The notes under the pieces: model-generated | Databases searched by the model: none | What the model saw: the letters and a program-made list of their open reading frames with translations, nothing else | What the model was told of the DNA's origin: nothing | In this document: one piece after another, positions 9,345-19,298 of the stretch | Layout of the letters: the number at the start of each line of letters is the position of its first letter | Numbering within the stretch: the first letter of the stretch is position 1 | DNA from: Blastocatellia bacterium | Lineage (GTDB): Bacteria; Acidobacteriota; Blastocatellia; UBA7656; JADIYM01 | Assembly: GCA_021463145.1 (NCBI GenBank) | Contig: JAJTWZ010000001.1 | Coordinates: 221,370 to 285,369 of the forward strand | Direction of reading: 5' to 3' | DNA length: 64,000 nt | Program-made: the position numbers and the translations under genes

Positions 9345-9551
9345 ATGAAGAAGCTCTTTGGCTTTGTAAAGGCGAATGGCACCCAGGCGGCGCGGATCGT
9401 TCGGGTCGAGACGTCGGGACAGATGCCGCGCGAAGAACTGCAGCGAAAACTCAAAGCTCTGGCCGCTAGAAAGCGGCGCGTTAGTGGCAGCGCCCATACA
9501 CTGCGCGCGGAGGCGCGCGACGAACAACCTCCGAGTCGTCTGGCGGCGTAG
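9345..9551 (+). CDS. small basic hypothetical protein, 68 aa
   Basis: A very strong Shine-Dalgarno (AAGGAGGC) lies 4-5 nt before ATG 9345. The product begins MKKLFGFVKANGTQAARIVR and is rich in Arg, Lys and Ala, with a predicted helical region REELQRKLKALAARKRRVSG. It is flanked by two hairpins (9268-9302 and 9570-9637), so it is a compact single-gene unit. No family is recognised; the basic helix could bind nucleic acid, but that is speculation. Confidence 0.62.
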   Translation: MKKLFGFVKANGTQAARIVRVETSGQMPREELQRKLKALAARKRRVSGSAHTLRAEARDEQPPSRLAA

Positions 9552-9569
9552 CGGCCAGACTGCACTTCC

Positions 9570-9637
9570 GAACGAAGCGAGGGGCCGGCCGAAATTTCCG
9601 CACCGGCGGAGGTTTCGGGCGGCCCCTCACTTCGTTC
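9570..9637 (+). terminator. large structured hairpin between convergent genes
   Basis: GAACGAAG...GAGGGGCC (9570-9586) can pair with GGCCCCTC..CTTCGTTC (9620-9637), with an inner stem pairing GCCGAAA with TTTCGGGC. It sits between the 68-aa gene and the convergent S46 peptidase gene, so it is probably a bidirectional terminator. There is no clear T-run. Confidence 0.55.
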
Positions 9638-9654
9638 AGGTGTTACTGACGCCG

Positions 9655-11739
9655 CTACCGACGCGTAATCTCGGCGACGATCTCCTTGGCGCCGTATACC
9701 TTCGAGAGTGCCTCGAGTATCAACCGCGAGTCTACCGACACGGAGCGGTTCTGCGTTCCGTCGTAGATGAACGCCCCGACCAGCGACTGGATATTGCCGT
9801 CGAACACAAGACCGACGATCTCGGCATTCTTGTTGATCACGGGCGAACCCGAGTTCCCGCCGATGATGTCGTGCGTCGAAACGAAGTTGAACGGCGTCGA
9901 CATCTTGAGCCGCTCCTTCGCCTTCGTCCACTTGTCAGGCATCCGATACGGATCCTTGTCGCCAGCCGCCGCCGAACGGGCAAACGCGCCCGAAATAGTC
10001 GTGAACGGCGCGACCGGTTTTCCTCCCTCGGTGTAGCCGGCAACCTTGCCGTAGGAGAGCCGGAGGGTGAACGTGGCGTCCGGATAGAGCTTCTCCCCTT
10101 CCACCTCGAAGATCGCCTTGGAGATCTTCGCGTACGCGGCCCGCTCCGGCCCCACCACTTCGTCCTCGTAGCGCTTCCGCAACGAACGGGATTCCTCATC
10201 GACGGCAATCGCCAGTTTGATCATCGGGTCCGTGGACGCGGCAATTGCCGCCGACCCACCTTCGACCAACGACTTGCGATATGCCGCGTCGCCGAGCTTA
10301 GTTCCCTGCACCAGTTCGCGCGCTCGCTCGGCCGGCGACTTTCCGTCGAGCACGAGCTTGACCGTCGCATCGGATGCCCCCAGAAGCTCCGCCGCCACCG
10401 CGAGCGAGTCGGCGAGCTTCGCCTCCTCGTATACCGGGTGGACCGGAACCTGCGTAAAGATCCGTTCCTCCAGCGGACCGCGCGCGGCGTCCGAATACTC
10501 GCGCAACCGCTCGGCGTTCGGCTTGGCGGACTCGGCCGCGAGCCTGACGATGAGACGCGCATACGAGAAGAGCGATGTATTGAACGCCCCGGCGCTGTCG
10601 ATCATCTTTCGGCGAAGCGCATAGCTCCTGAACGAATCCCGCGCCTTCGCGATCGAATCCCAAGCGTCGCCGTAAGCGTCCTTCATTCGCTTGTCGGCGG
10701 ATACCTTCGCGCGAACGTCGGCCTCGAAAGCCCGCTTCCGGGCGAGAATCGACTCGTCCCTGAGTCCCTCGAGACGGCCCTTGAGCGCCTTGTAGGAGTT
10801 CTGGTAACCGAACAGGTCGTCGTGCGACTGTCGCTCCTGCTCCTCTCCGAGCGCCCCGTACCTCTTCGCGACGTCAATGCTGCGTTCCAGCATCTTCAGC
10901 GAGAGCGGCAGGTCTTCGTCGCGCAGGAACTCGAGGTGCGCAATCGTGTTGAGCCGCTGTGTCGATCCTGGATGGCCGGACACAAAAGCGAGCTCGCCGG
11001 CCTTCGCGCCCTTCCGTGACCACTTGAAGTAGCTCGGCACCTTCACCGCCGCATCGTTTTCGTACACGCGGAAAAGCGCGATATCGAAACAGTAGCGGGG
11101 AAACGTGAAGTTGTCGGGATCGCCGCCGAAAAACGCGATATCGAACTCGGGCGCGAAGACCAGCCGCACGTCCGTGTACTTCTTGTACCGGTGCAGGCTG
11201 TACTTGCCACCCTGATAGAGAACCACCACCTCGCTGCGAAGTCCCGTGGACGCGACCGACTCCTTCTCGATCTCCGATATCGCCGCTCGCCGGGCCGCGT
11301 TTGCAGCCGAGGCGTCAAGTCCGGCCGTCGCCGCCGCGTTCACGCGATCGGTAACGTCCTCGATACTCATCAGGACATTGAGCTCGAGGTCGGGGACCTT
11401 CGCCTCGTCGGCTCGCGTTCGCGCAAGGAAACCTTCCTTGTAGAGATTCCGATCTGGCGTGCTCAGCTTGTCCAGCGCATCGGACGCGACGTGATGGTTC
11501 GTCATCACGAGTCCGTCGGCCGATATGAACGAGCCCGACCCGCCGTTGTTGAACCGGACCGATGCAAGGCGGACCTTGTCCAGCCACGGGTCAGTCACCT
11601 GAAAGCCGAAACTCTTCTTGATGTCGGCGCGCGGAACGTTCGAAAACGTCCACATACCTTCGTCGGCGCGTGCTGCCGGAACGGCTCCCACGAAAAAGCT
11701 GGCCGCGAGCGCGGCCGTTGCAATGGTCTTAAGATTCAT
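9655..11739 (-). CDS. S46 family dipeptidyl-peptidase (DPP7/DPP11 type)
   Basis: S46 peptidases are exported serine exopeptidases that release dipeptides for growth on protein. The 694-aa length is typical. The catalytic triad is visible: His in VMTNHHVASD (residue ~83), Asp in FGGDPDNFTFPR (~223), Ser in IGGNSGSPVINK (~644). The N-terminus is a signal peptide ending near PAARADEG, and the start of the mature part (DEGMWTFSNVP) is the S46 consensus. The DPP7 versus DPP11 preference cannot be assigned with confidence. The gene is monocistronic. Confidence 0.93.
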   Translation of the reverse strand: MNLKTIATAALAASFFVGAVPAARADEGMWTFSNVPRADIKKSFGFQVTDPWLDKVRLASVRFNNGGSGSFISADGLVMTNHHVASDALDKLSTPDRNLYKEGFLARTRADEAKVPDLELNVLMSIEDVTDRVNAAATAGLDASAANAARRAAISEIEKESVASTGLRSEVVVLYQGGKYSLHRYKKYTDVRLVFAPEFDIAFFGGDPDNFTFPRYCFDIALFRVYENDAAVKVPSYFKWSRKGAKAGELAFVSGHPGSTQRLNTIAHLEFLRDEDLPLSLKMLERSIDVAKRYGALGEEQERQSHDDLFGYQNSYKALKGRLEGLRDESILARKRAFEADVRAKVSADKRMKDAYGDAWDSIAKARDSFRSYALRRKMIDSAGAFNTSLFSYARLIVRLAAESAKPNAERLREYSDAARGPLEERIFTQVPVHPVYEEAKLADSLAVAAELLGASDATVKLVLDGKSPAERARELVQGTKLGDAAYRKSLVEGGSAAIAASTDPMIKLAIAVDEESRSLRKRYEDEVVGPERAAYAKISKAIFEVEGEKLYPDATFTLRLSYGKVAGYTEGGKPVAPFTTISGAFARSAAAGDKDPYRMPDKWTKAKERLKMSTPFNFVSTHDIIGGNSGSPVINKNAEIVGLVFDGNIQSLVGAFIYDGTQNRSVSVDSRLILEALSKVYGAKEIVAEITRR

Positions 11740-11994
11740 CGGGTACCTCTAGTAATGAGTTCGTCAAGCTACGGAACCTCGGAGCCTACGGGCGCCTTAC
11801 GGCGGCGTCAAGCGCCCGGTCAGACGCGCCACGGCCAACCACCGCCCCGGAGACTGGTTCATTGTTCTCCAGGGTGAAGAACCTGAGGCTTCCGCATTTC
11901 GAGGCCCCCTGTTCCACCCGATTGCAATTCCGGAGAGGCATGCCTACCATTGCGGCGGCTTGGTCACGACCTGCTGCCGGGCCGATCACGCACT

Positions 11995-12630
11995 ATGCCT
12001 GGAAAGAGACTCATCGGGATCGGTGACTTCGTCGAGCGACTCCGCGACTTCGAAGCTGGAGTGATCACGCGCGACAGCGTGCTCGATTTCTGCGAAGGAG
12101 TCCAGATCACGGATACCTCGCTCGCACCCTACGTTCACTACGACGGGAACTACTACACGCGTAATCTCATCTACCGCGACCACCTGTTCGAAGTAATGGC
12201 GATATGCTGGGAGCCCGGCCAGCGGACTGCCGTACATACGCACAACGGACAGCTCTGCTGGATGCTCACCCAGCGGGGGAACCTTCGCGTGGTGGATTAC
12301 AAGTGGCTTGGCTGCGACCATCCGGAGAATCAGAACGTGGTCGACATCGACTGCACCGCAGGTTCGGACCACATCAGGCTCGACCGCATTCGCGAGGCCG
12401 ACGCGATCGCTGGCGGCCCGGTTCTCACCGCTGACAAGCTCCAGACCATCCATCAGCTCTTCAACGAAGGCGAGCGTTCGATCAGTATCCACGTCTACTC
12501 GAGGCCGATCGATTCGTGCGTGGCCTTCGACATGACGGCCAACCGGTGCTACCGGCGCGAGTTGAGTTACTTCAGCACCGACGGAGAGATCGTCCGCGAT
12601 CGGAAAGTACTTCCGGTGCTCGGCAGATAG
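11995..12630 (+). CDS. cysteine dioxygenase family protein
   Basis: Cysteine dioxygenase oxidises L-cysteine to cysteine sulfinate using a mononuclear Fe(II) cupin site. The 211-aa protein from ATG 11995 carries the metal/crosslink motif HTHNGQLC (His-x-His and the Cys corresponding to rat C93), the Ser-x-His-x-Tyr triad in SISIHVYSRP, and an Arg in YYTRNLIYRD at the place of rat R60, which holds the cysteine carboxylate. This points to true CDO rather than the Gln-type thiol dioxygenases. It stands alone; the next gene starts 59 nt downstream with its own promoter. Confidence 0.87.
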   Translation: MPGKRLIGIGDFVERLRDFEAGVITRDSVLDFCEGVQITDTSLAPYVHYDGNYYTRNLIYRDHLFEVMAICWEPGQRTAVHTHNGQLCWMLTQRGNLRVVDYKWLGCDHPENQNVVDIDCTAGSDHIRLDRIREADAIAGGPVLTADKLQTIHQLFNEGERSISIHVYSRPIDSCVAFDMTANRCYRRELSYFSTDGEIVRDRKVLPVLGR

Positions 12631-12670
12631 TGCGGCATTTCCGCATCGAGGCGTCGCGCCGCGGCCGGTG

Positions 12671-12679
12671 TGCTACACT
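12671..12679 (+). promoter_or_regulatory. extended -10 promoter of the CNNM-era operon
   Basis: TGC-TACACT (12671-12679) is an extended -10 located 9 nt before ATG 12689. No good -35 is seen. The same TGTGCTACACT string occurs before the gene at 41377. Confidence 0.5.
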
Positions 12680-12688
12680 CGGCGCACG

Positions 12689-13993
12689 ATGATGCTTGGC
12701 GTTGATCTGGCGCTTGCAGCCGGAGCCGTCTTTCTGCTGGTTCTGCTTGCGACGATCGAGACGTCGTATGTGCTGATGAGCGACGTTTCCCTCGCAATGC
12801 TTCGGGGTGGCGCGAAGTCCGAGAAGAGACTCGTCTTTTTCGACGAGCTTATGGAAGACAGGGAGCGATTCCACGACACGCTGCGTGTCGGCATCGACGC
12901 ACTTTCGCTGGCAATCGCGGTCGTGGCCGTCGACGTCGTTCGGCGCCTGTCGGTGGGTCGGCCGATCATGCTCGGTTTCGTGGCGGCGCTGGCGATCGTC
13001 CTGCTCTGCCGGATGGCGCTTCCCAGACTCATCGCTCAGAACGCTCCCGAGAAGGTTCTGCTTCGCCTGCTCCCGGTGTTCCGCCCCTACTTCCGGATCG
13101 TGTCGATTCTCGTTGCGCCGTTTACCATCCTGCTTTCCTCGCTGAGGCGCGCACCGATCGAATCGGCCCGAGTCGAAGCCGGTTCGGAAGATGAACCGAC
13201 GATGAGCGACATCCAGGCATTGATCGATGTCGGCGAAGAGGAGGGTATTCTCGAGGAAGCCGAGGGCCAGATGATCCAGTCGATCGTCGAACTGAGCGAC
13301 ACGCGGGTGAGCGAGGTGATGACTCCCCGTCCTCAGATCGACGCCATTCACGACACAGCTACCGTCCTTGCCGCCCGCGATGTCATGGTCGCTGCCCGCC
13401 ACTCTCGACTGCCAGTCTTCAGCGAGCAACTCGACAACATCGAAGGCGTCGTATACGTGCGCGACGTGCTGACCGCCTGGAGCGAGGGGCGGGCCGAAGC
13501 CCCGGTGACGGACATAATGCGGCCGGCCTATTTCGTGCCGTCGGTGAAGGCCGTTGCCGACCTCCTCGAGGAGATGCGCAAGTCGGCGGTCCAGATCGCG
13601 GTTGTCATCGACGAGTACGGCGCCCTTGCAGGCGTGGTCACGATCGAAGACCTCCTCGAGGAAATCGTCGGCGAGATCGAGGACGAAGACGTCGTCGTGA
13701 GCGACGACGCGGCTACGGACGAGTCCGGCGCGGCGCTCGTCAAAGGCTCGACCGAGATCCGGAAACTTGAACTGCTCTTCGGTACCGAGCTCGAAACTGA
13801 CGACTTCACTACCGTCGCGGGCCTCGTCATCAACGAACTGGGCAGGGTGCCGGCTCAGGGTGAGCGAATGGAATTTCGCGGCCTCGAGTTCGAAGTGCTC
13901 GAATCGGACGACCGGCGCGTCAAGCTCGTGAGAGCCCGGCGCGTTTCCGGCAATGATCGCAACGCCGCTCAGGAGGCGACGCCGCACGGATGA
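12689..13993 (+). CDS. CNNM/CorC-type transporter-associated protein with CBS pair
   Basis: The protein (434 aa) has an N-terminal membrane region with hydrophobic segments at residues ~1-25, ~70-105 and ~130-150. A CBS pair follows (VMTPRPQIDAI and VTDIMRPAYFVP mark the two repeats), and then a C-terminal CorC_HlyC domain (residues ~335-425). Relatives act in Mg2+/Co2+ efflux or membrane integrity. It overlaps era by 4 nt (ATGA at 13990-13993). ATG 12689 is preferred over GTG 12668 because it sits 9 nt after the -10. The neighbouring arrangement with era is common in bacteria. Confidence 0.88.
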   Translation: MMLGVDLALAAGAVFLLVLLATIETSYVLMSDVSLAMLRGGAKSEKRLVFFDELMEDRERFHDTLRVGIDALSLAIAVVAVDVVRRLSVGRPIMLGFVAALAIVLLCRMALPRLIAQNAPEKVLLRLLPVFRPYFRIVSILVAPFTILLSSLRRAPIESARVEAGSEDEPTMSDIQALIDVGEEEGILEEAEGQMIQSIVELSDTRVSEVMTPRPQIDAIHDTATVLAARDVMVAARHSRLPVFSEQLDNIEGVVYVRDVLTAWSEGRAEAPVTDIMRPAYFVPSVKAVADLLEEMRKSAVQIAVVIDEYGALAGVVTIEDLLEEIVGEIEDEDVVVSDDAATDESGAALVKGSTEIRKLELLFGTELETDDFTTVAGLVINELGRVPAQGERMEFRGLEFEVLESDDRRVKLVRARRVSGNDRNAAQEATPHG

Positions 13994-14967
13994 ATGACGA
14001 CAGAGACAGCCCCGTACTCGACATCGCAGGCGACGCGCCCGCCAGCGACTCCGAATCGTCGCGAGCGCTCGACACTCCACCCGGGTACCGCTCAGGCTTC
14101 ATCGCACTCGTTGGCAGGCCGAACGCCGGGAAATCCACGCTCCTGAACCGGCTGGTCGGCGAGAAAGTCGCGATCGTATCGAACAAGCCGCAGACGACCC
14201 GGACCCAGATTCGCGGCGTGCTGTCGCGGCCTGACGGTCAGGCCATCCTCGTGGACACGCCTGGCATTCACAAGCCGGGATACGCGCTCAATCGCCGGAT
14301 GATGCAGGTCGTCACGGAAGCCCTGCACAGCGTCGACCTGATCCTACTTCTCGTCGACGCGGAGTCCCGGCCCGGTGCGGGTGACCGCTTCACCCTCGAC
14401 ATGGTCGCCGGTGCCGGGAAACCGGTGATGCTCGTGCTCACCAAGGTCGATCGTGTTCGGCGCAAGACTGACCTGTTCAAGATCATCGAGTCACGCTCGG
14501 CCGCGCACCCGTTCGAGGAGATCGTCCCAGTCTCGTCCAAGACCGGCGTGAACATCGACCGGCTCGCCGATCTGATTTTTGCCCGGCTTCCCGAAGGACC
14601 GAAGTACTTCCCGGACGACGAATACACCGATCAGCCGATGCGCCTGCTGGCCGCGGAACTCGTGCGCGAACAGATTCTTCACGCCACCGGAGAAGAACTC
14701 CCATACGTGACAGCCGTCATCGTCGAGCGCTGGGAAGAGGCCGAGGCGCTGTCGAAGATCTACTGTCTGATACTCGTGGAGCGAAGTTCGCAGCGCGGCA
14801 TTATCGTCGGCAAGGGCGGCCTTCAGCTGAAGGACATCGGTTCGAGGGCCCGCGCCGAGATAGAGACGATTCTCGGCAGGAAGGTCTTCCTGCAGCTCCA
14901 CGTCGCCGTGCGCGAACACTGGCGAAACGACGAACGAGCCCTCGACGAAATGGGGTTAGAGGGATGA
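13990..14967 (+). CDS. era: GTPase Era
   Basis: Era binds 16S rRNA near its 3' end and is needed for 30S assembly. G1 is GRPNAGKST (residues ~37-45), G2 lies in TRTQIRG, G3 is DTPGIHKP, and G4 is TKVDRV. The C-terminal KH domain shows GIIVGKGGLQLKDIG. The 325-aa length includes a ~30-residue acidic extension before the G domain. The start overlaps the stop of the CNNM gene by 4 nt, suggesting translational coupling. Confidence 0.96.
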   Translation: MNDDRDSPVLDIAGDAPASDSESSRALDTPPGYRSGFIALVGRPNAGKSTLLNRLVGEKVAIVSNKPQTTRTQIRGVLSRPDGQAILVDTPGIHKPGYALNRRMMQVVTEALHSVDLILLLVDAESRPGAGDRFTLDMVAGAGKPVMLVLTKVDRVRRKTDLFKIIESRSAAHPFEEIVPVSSKTGVNIDRLADLIFARLPEGPKYFPDDEYTDQPMRLLAAELVREQILHATGEELPYVTAVIVERWEEAEALSKIYCLILVERSSQRGIIVGKGGLQLKDIGSRARAEIETILGRKVFLQLHVAVREHWRNDERALDEMGLEG

Positions 14968-14974
14968 TCCGGCG

Positions 14975-15865
14975 ATGAGCGAATCCGCGCCGCGTACCGA
15001 ATGGCCGTACGTCGAGGTCGACGCGGCTGCCAGCGACGCCGAAAACGTTGCGTCGGCCCTCATCGACTGTGGATCGACCGGAGTCGAAGAGCGACCGGCG
15101 GCACACGGAGCGGTGAAGGTCGTCGCGTGGTTTTCCGCAACTCCGGACATCGCGGATCTGGCGCGATCGCTTGCGTCGGCCCCTGGGCTGCCAGCCGAAG
15201 TCGCTCGGGCTGCCGCGTCCTCCCTTCGAGCCGGTTCGACGCCGGACGACGACTGGCTGCGTCTCTGGAAGCGTGGGTTCGAGCCGACCGCGGTTGGCAG
15301 GCGCCTGCTCGTGTTCCCGTCCTGGAAGCGCGAAGAAGCGATGAGCGTCCCCGATCGGGTGCGGATCGAAGTGGATCCCGGAATGGCATTCGGAACCGGC
15401 ACTCACGAAACGACGAGACTCTGCATGGAATGGCTGGACGCCAACTGGCGGGGCGGGAGCCTTTTCGACGTCGGCACGGGAACCGGTCTGCTCGCAATCG
15501 CCGCCGTGATGCTCGCTCCGCGTACCAGAGCCGTCGCCTGCGACGTGGACCCGGTCGCAATCGACGTTGCGCGCGAAAACGCCCTGCGCAATGGACTGGG
15601 TGAGGTCATCGACTTTCGCGTCTCTGGGCCGGACGCAGTCGGCGGCTCGTTCGACCTCGTGCTCGCCAATCTCACTGCGGACGTCATCCTTCAGGTTCGC
15701 GACGCGCTCGTCGCGCGCACGCGGCCGGGCGGAATGCTCGTACTCTCGGGCGTCCTGGTCGAACAGGCCGAAGGTCTCGTCGCCGAGCTGGCGCCGGCCG
15801 GACTCGAACTCGACTGGCGCTCCGACGCTGGCGAGTGGACTGGCCTGGCGATGCGAAGGCCGTGA
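14975..15865 (+). CDS. prmA: ribosomal protein L11 methyltransferase
   Basis: PrmA trimethylates L11. The family signature GMAFGTGTHETTRLCMEWLD and the SAM-binding loop DVGTGTGLLAIAA are present, and LVLANLTADVI matches the NLxx catalytic motif region. It has 296 aa, normal length. It starts 7 nt after the era stop, and its stop overlaps the rsmE GTG. Confidence 0.95.
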   Translation: MSESAPRTEWPYVEVDAAASDAENVASALIDCGSTGVEERPAAHGAVKVVAWFSATPDIADLARSLASAPGLPAEVARAAASSLRAGSTPDDDWLRLWKRGFEPTAVGRRLLVFPSWKREEAMSVPDRVRIEVDPGMAFGTGTHETTRLCMEWLDANWRGGSLFDVGTGTGLLAIAAVMLAPRTRAVACDVDPVAIDVARENALRNGLGEVIDFRVSGPDAVGGSFDLVLANLTADVILQVRDALVARTRPGGMLVLSGVLVEQAEGLVAELAPAGLELDWRSDAGEWTGLAMRRP

Positions 15866-16599
15866 CGGAGCGCCGATTTTACGTCGCTCCCGCCGACGTC
15901 GCCGCTGCACATCTCACCCTGCGCGAGGATGAGGCTCACCACGCCAGGCGCGTGCTCAGATTGCGAGCCGGCGCCGCCGTCACCTGCTTCGACGGCGAAG
16001 GCCGGGGGTGGCACGGCCGGATCGATCGTTACTCTGGCGACCTTGCCTTCGTTACAGTGGAGTGCACCGTCGCCCCGGAACCTGTTCTGCGGCCGGCCTT
16101 GACGCTCGCCCAATCGATCGTGAAGGGCGACCGGATGGACGTCATCGTCCAGAAAGCAACCGAGCTTGGCGTGAACCGCGTGATTCCCATCGCCGCCGAT
16201 CGATGCGACGTTCGCCTGGAGACGGACCGGACGGCGAGGCGAGCACAGCGCTGGAGACGAATCGCGGTGGAGGCCGCCAGACAGTCCGAGCGTCTATCCG
16301 TGCCGGCAATTGGAGAACCGGTCGGATTGCAACGGCTGATCTCGGAGGCCCGTTGCCCCGTCCTTGCTCTGGTTGAGCGCGAGGCGAGGCCTGTCCGTGA
16401 AGTACTGGGAACGATCGGAAGCCCGGACGAGCTGGTGATTGCCATAGGACCCGAAGGCGGATGGTCCGAGGAGGAGCGCCGGTATTTCGCGTCGTCCAAC
16501 GTGCCGTGCGTCTCGCTTGGCGCGGGGATCCTGCGTACCGAGACTGCCGCCATCGCAGGCATTTCGATCGTCCGATACGCGCTTTCCAACCGGGCGTGA
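15862..16599 (+). CDS. rsmE: 16S rRNA m3U1498 methyltransferase
   Basis: RsmE methylates U1498 of 16S rRNA and has a knotted SPOUT fold. The motifs AIGPEGGWSEEE and LGAGILRTETAAIAG form the SAM-binding knot. GTG 15862 is chosen because it overlaps the prmA TGA as GTGA, gives 245 aa and starts directly with the PUA-like segment (RRFYVAPADV). It is the last gene of the CNNM-era-prmA-rsmE operon, three of whose members modify or assemble the ribosome. Confidence 0.95.
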   Translation: MTERRFYVAPADVAAAHLTLREDEAHHARRVLRLRAGAAVTCFDGEGRGWHGRIDRYSGDLAFVTVECTVAPEPVLRPALTLAQSIVKGDRMDVIVQKATELGVNRVIPIAADRCDVRLETDRTARRAQRWRRIAVEAARQSERLSVPAIGEPVGLQRLISEARCPVLALVEREARPVREVLGTIGSPDELVIAIGPEGGWSEEERRYFASSNVPCVSLGAGILRTETAAIAGISIVRYALSNRA

Positions 16600-16672
16600 A
16601 AACAGGAACCCTGGCACGCGTACGAGCCGCTACGACGAACCGAAGGCCGGGGCCGAATGGTGAGGAGCGCCT

Positions 16673-17152
16673 CTATTTGCGATTCGACGCGGCTGGCGCC
16701 TGCTGAGCCGGTGCCGGATCGGCACCGGGACCGTCGATGTCCTTGCCTAGCTTCCTGGCTGCATCGGCAATCTGGTCAGCGGTCCAGTCCATTGCGTGCT
16801 CGATAGCGGCCGGGTCGCCGAGCCGATACACCTTGCCATCGCGCATCACTACACGGATGACTTTCGTAGATCCGTCCTTCACGCGCTTGGTGACTTTCTT
16901 GACCGCGCCAGACTCCCAGCGGCGCACCGACACCTCGTCTCCATTCTCCAACTGACGGACGACGATTCGCGATCCATCAGGTCCGGCTTCGTCTTTGAGA
17001 ATCTTCGGCTCGACCTTCGCCGTATCGCGATTGGTCGAACCAAGGTTGCCGTTCGACGGCGATGCGGGGCTCGCTGGGCCCGAACCGCCGCATCCGACGG
17101 CCGCAAAGGCCGCAAAGAGCAAGGCCGCAACTAGTGTGTTTCGAATATTCAT
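16673..17152 (-). CDS. putative lipoprotein
   Basis: The protein has 159 aa. The N-terminus (MNIRNTLVAALLFAAFAAVGC) is a lipoprotein signal with lipobox AVGC. A Gly/Ser/Pro linker follows, then a basic beta-rich segment (residues ~55-115, IVVRQLENGDEVSVRRWESG) and an Ala/Pro tail. No family is recognised. It is the last gene of the minus-strand directon that starts at 24987, 31 nt after ddl. Confidence 0.75.
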   Translation of the reverse strand: MNIRNTLVAALLFAAFAAVGCGGSGPASPASPSNGNLGSTNRDTAKVEPKILKDEAGPDGSRIVVRQLENGDEVSVRRWESGAVKKVTKRVKDGSTKVIRVVMRDGKVYRLGDPAAIEHAMDWTADQIADAARKLGKDIDGPGADPAPAQQAPAASNRK

Positions 17153-17183
17153 CAGTGCTTTTTCCCTTCCGGTTGTTCCAGAC

Positions 17184-18290
17184 TCATCCGACGGATCGCT
17201 CGGAGCGAGCAGTTTCCTTATGCCGGTCGAAGGCCAGTTCGATCAGCCGGTCGATCAGTTGACCGTAAGTCAATCCCGAGGCCTCCCACAGCTTCGGATA
17301 CATTGAAATCTTGGTGAATCCCGGCATCGTGTTGATCTCGTTGACGAACACGCGGCCGGTCTCACGCTCGACGAAGAAGTCGACACGGCCGAGACCCGCC
17401 GCATCGACGGCAAGGAACGCCCGAACGGCGAGATCGCGGATGATCGCGGCCTGATCGTCTTCGAGCGCCGCGGGAATCGCGTACTCGGCAACATCGCTCA
17501 CGTACTTCGTGGCGTAGTCGTAGAAGTCGGCGTGCGGAATGATCTCGCCGGGCACACTCGCCGAAGGTGCGTCGTTTCCAAGGACCGCAACCTCTATCTC
17601 TCGAGCATCGATTCCCTGCTCGACGACTATCCGGCGGTCGAAGCGCGCGGCCTCGTCGATCGCAGCGCCGAGCGACGTGCGGTCGACCGCCTTTGTGATA
17701 CCCACCGATGACCCGAGATTCGCGGGCTTGGCGAACACCGTATATCCCAGTTCGCGGCCGATGCCATCGAGCACGGTCTCGCGATCCGCCTCCCATTGGG
17801 TCCGTGTGAAATGAACGAAGGGAACGATCGGAAGTCCGGCATCGCGAAACAGCATCTTCATGACGATCTTGTCCATGCCCGCCGCCGAGCCCAGGACGCC
17901 GCTGCCGACATACGGCAAACCTGCGAGTTCGAGAAGTCCCTGGATCGTGCCGTCTTCGCCATATGTGCCGTGGAGCACCGGAAAGACCACGTCGAGCCGG
18001 CCGAGAGCAATCGGCCCTGGCCCGTGGTCCAGACGCACCAATTCACCCCTCGTCGGATCGCCGACGATGGCCACGTCGGTGTCGCCCTCGTCGATTACGG
18101 CTTGTGGGAGGAGTTGCGTCGCGTCCGAAGAAGCAAGCCACCTTCCCTGTTTCGTGATTGCGATCGGCACGATGTCGTATCGCTCCCGGTCCATCGCGTC
18201 TATCACCGACTTTGCCGACCTCAGAGAGACTTCGTGCTCACCTGACCGCCCTCCGAACATGACGCCGACACGGATCTTCGAACTGGTCAC
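17184..18290 (-). CDS. ddl: D-alanine--D-alanine ligase
   Basis: Ddl makes the D-Ala-D-Ala dipeptide for peptidoglycan. The N-terminal [17 protein letters not shown], the ATP-grasp loop [15 protein letters not shown] and the C-terminal [20 protein letters not shown] are all family signatures. GTG 18290 is chosen because AAGGAGC lies 5 nt upstream and the protein then has 368 aa. It lies 40 nt after arginase in the same directon, together with the MurNAc-recycling pair amgK-murU. Confidence 0.95.
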   Translation of the reverse strand: MTSSKIRVGVMFGGRSGEHEVSLRSAKSVIDAMDRERYDIVPIAITKQGRWLASSDATQLLPQAVIDEGDTDVAIVGDPTRGELVRLDHGPGPIALGRLDVVFPVLHGTYGEDGTIQGLLELAGLPYVGSGVLGSAAGMDKIVMKMLFRDAGLPIVPFVHFTRTQWEADRETVLDGIGRELGYTVFAKPANLGSSVGITKAVDRTSLGAAIDEAARFDRRIVVEQGIDAREIEVAVLGNDAPSASVPGEIIPHADFYDYATKYVSDVAEYAIPAALEDDQAAIIRDLAVRAFLAVDAAGLGRVDFFVERETGRVFVNEINTMPGFTKISMYPKLWEASGLTYGQLIDRLIELAFDRHKETARSERSVG

Positions 18291-18330
18291 TTGCGCTCCT
18301 TGGATCTTCGAGAATCTACAGTCGGGCAAT

Positions 18331-19242
18331 TCAGAGGATGCTCTTGCCAAGAGCCGAGAGAAGCAGTTCGACGCCGACCTCGGCACTCTGGTTGCGCACG
18401 TCGAAAATCGGGTTCAGCTCGGCGTACTCAAGAGACAGCATCCCGCCGTGGTCGGCCACTCGCTCCATTGCGAGGTGGCTTTCCCGATACGTTGCACCCC
18501 CCGGCACGGGTGTGCCGACACCGGGAGCGAAACGCGGATCGATGAAGTCGACGTCAAGGGTCACGTGGTAGCCCGCCGTGCCATTCGACGCAATCTCGAG
18601 CGCTTCGTCCATTATCGAATTCATCCCCCGCTCGTCCATCTCGCGAGCAGAGAACGCGCGAACGCCGAGCTCCCTGATGAGCGCGCGCTCTCCCGGATCG
18701 ATGTCGCGAATGCCGATCAGGGCGACGTTGCGCGGGTCGATCTTGGGCGCGAACCCGCCGATTTCGACCAGTTCCTTAGGACCACGCCCCATCAGGCACG
18801 CGAGCGGCATGCCGTGAATGTTGCCGGAGATCGTCGAGTCGGGCGTGTTCATGTCGGCGTGCGCATCGAACCAGACCACGCCAATGCGTTCGCCGCGGTC
18901 GTGATGGTGCATCGCCACGCCCGAGGCGCTGCCGATGGCAATCGAATGATCGCCGCCAAGGACGAGCGGCATTCCCCCACCGTCGAGTGCCTCCCTGGTC
19001 TTGTTGGCCAGACGCACCGACGCGCCTGCAATCTCGTCGAGGTAGCGCGCCTTGCTGTTCTCGCTGTCGAGTCGCTCGACCAGTTCGACGAAGATGTTGC
19101 CTTCGTCCGTCACGGGATATCCCAGTTCCGCGACCTTTGCTCCGAGTCCTGCGACGCGCAAAGCCGACGGACCGATGTCAACTCCCCGCCGGCCTGCGCC
19201 GAGATCCATTGGAACGCCGATTATATGGATGTGCTTCTTCAT
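18331..19242 (-). CDS. rocF: arginase
   Basis: Arginase hydrolyses arginine to ornithine and urea with a binuclear Mn site. The metal ligands are visible in [23 protein letters not shown] and [13 protein letters not shown], and the substrate region [10 protein letters not shown] is conserved. It has 303 aa, typical of the arginase (not agmatinase) branch. It follows a DDAH-like amidinohydrolase gene by 56 nt, so two guanidino-group enzymes are adjacent. The gene symbol is by family; no urease genes are seen here. Confidence 0.92.
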   Translation of the reverse strand: MKKHIHIIGVPMDLGAGRRGVDIGPSALRVAGLGAKVAELGYPVTDEGNIFVELVERLDSENSKARYLDEIAGASVRLANKTREALDGGGMPLVLGGDHSIAIGSASGVAMHHHDRGERIGVVWFDAHADMNTPDSTISGNIHGMPLACLMGRGPKELVEIGGFAPKIDPRNVALIGIRDIDPGERALIRELGVRAFSAREMDERGMNSIMDEALEIASNGTAGYHVTLDVDFIDPRFAPGVGTPVPGGATYRESHLAMERVADHGGMLSLEYAELNPIFDVRNQSAEVGVELLLSALGKSIL

Positions 19243-19298
19243 TTTGGGAACAGTGCCTTTGACCGATCGCAGGCTCGCGCCCGCTGCGCGGAGATCCT

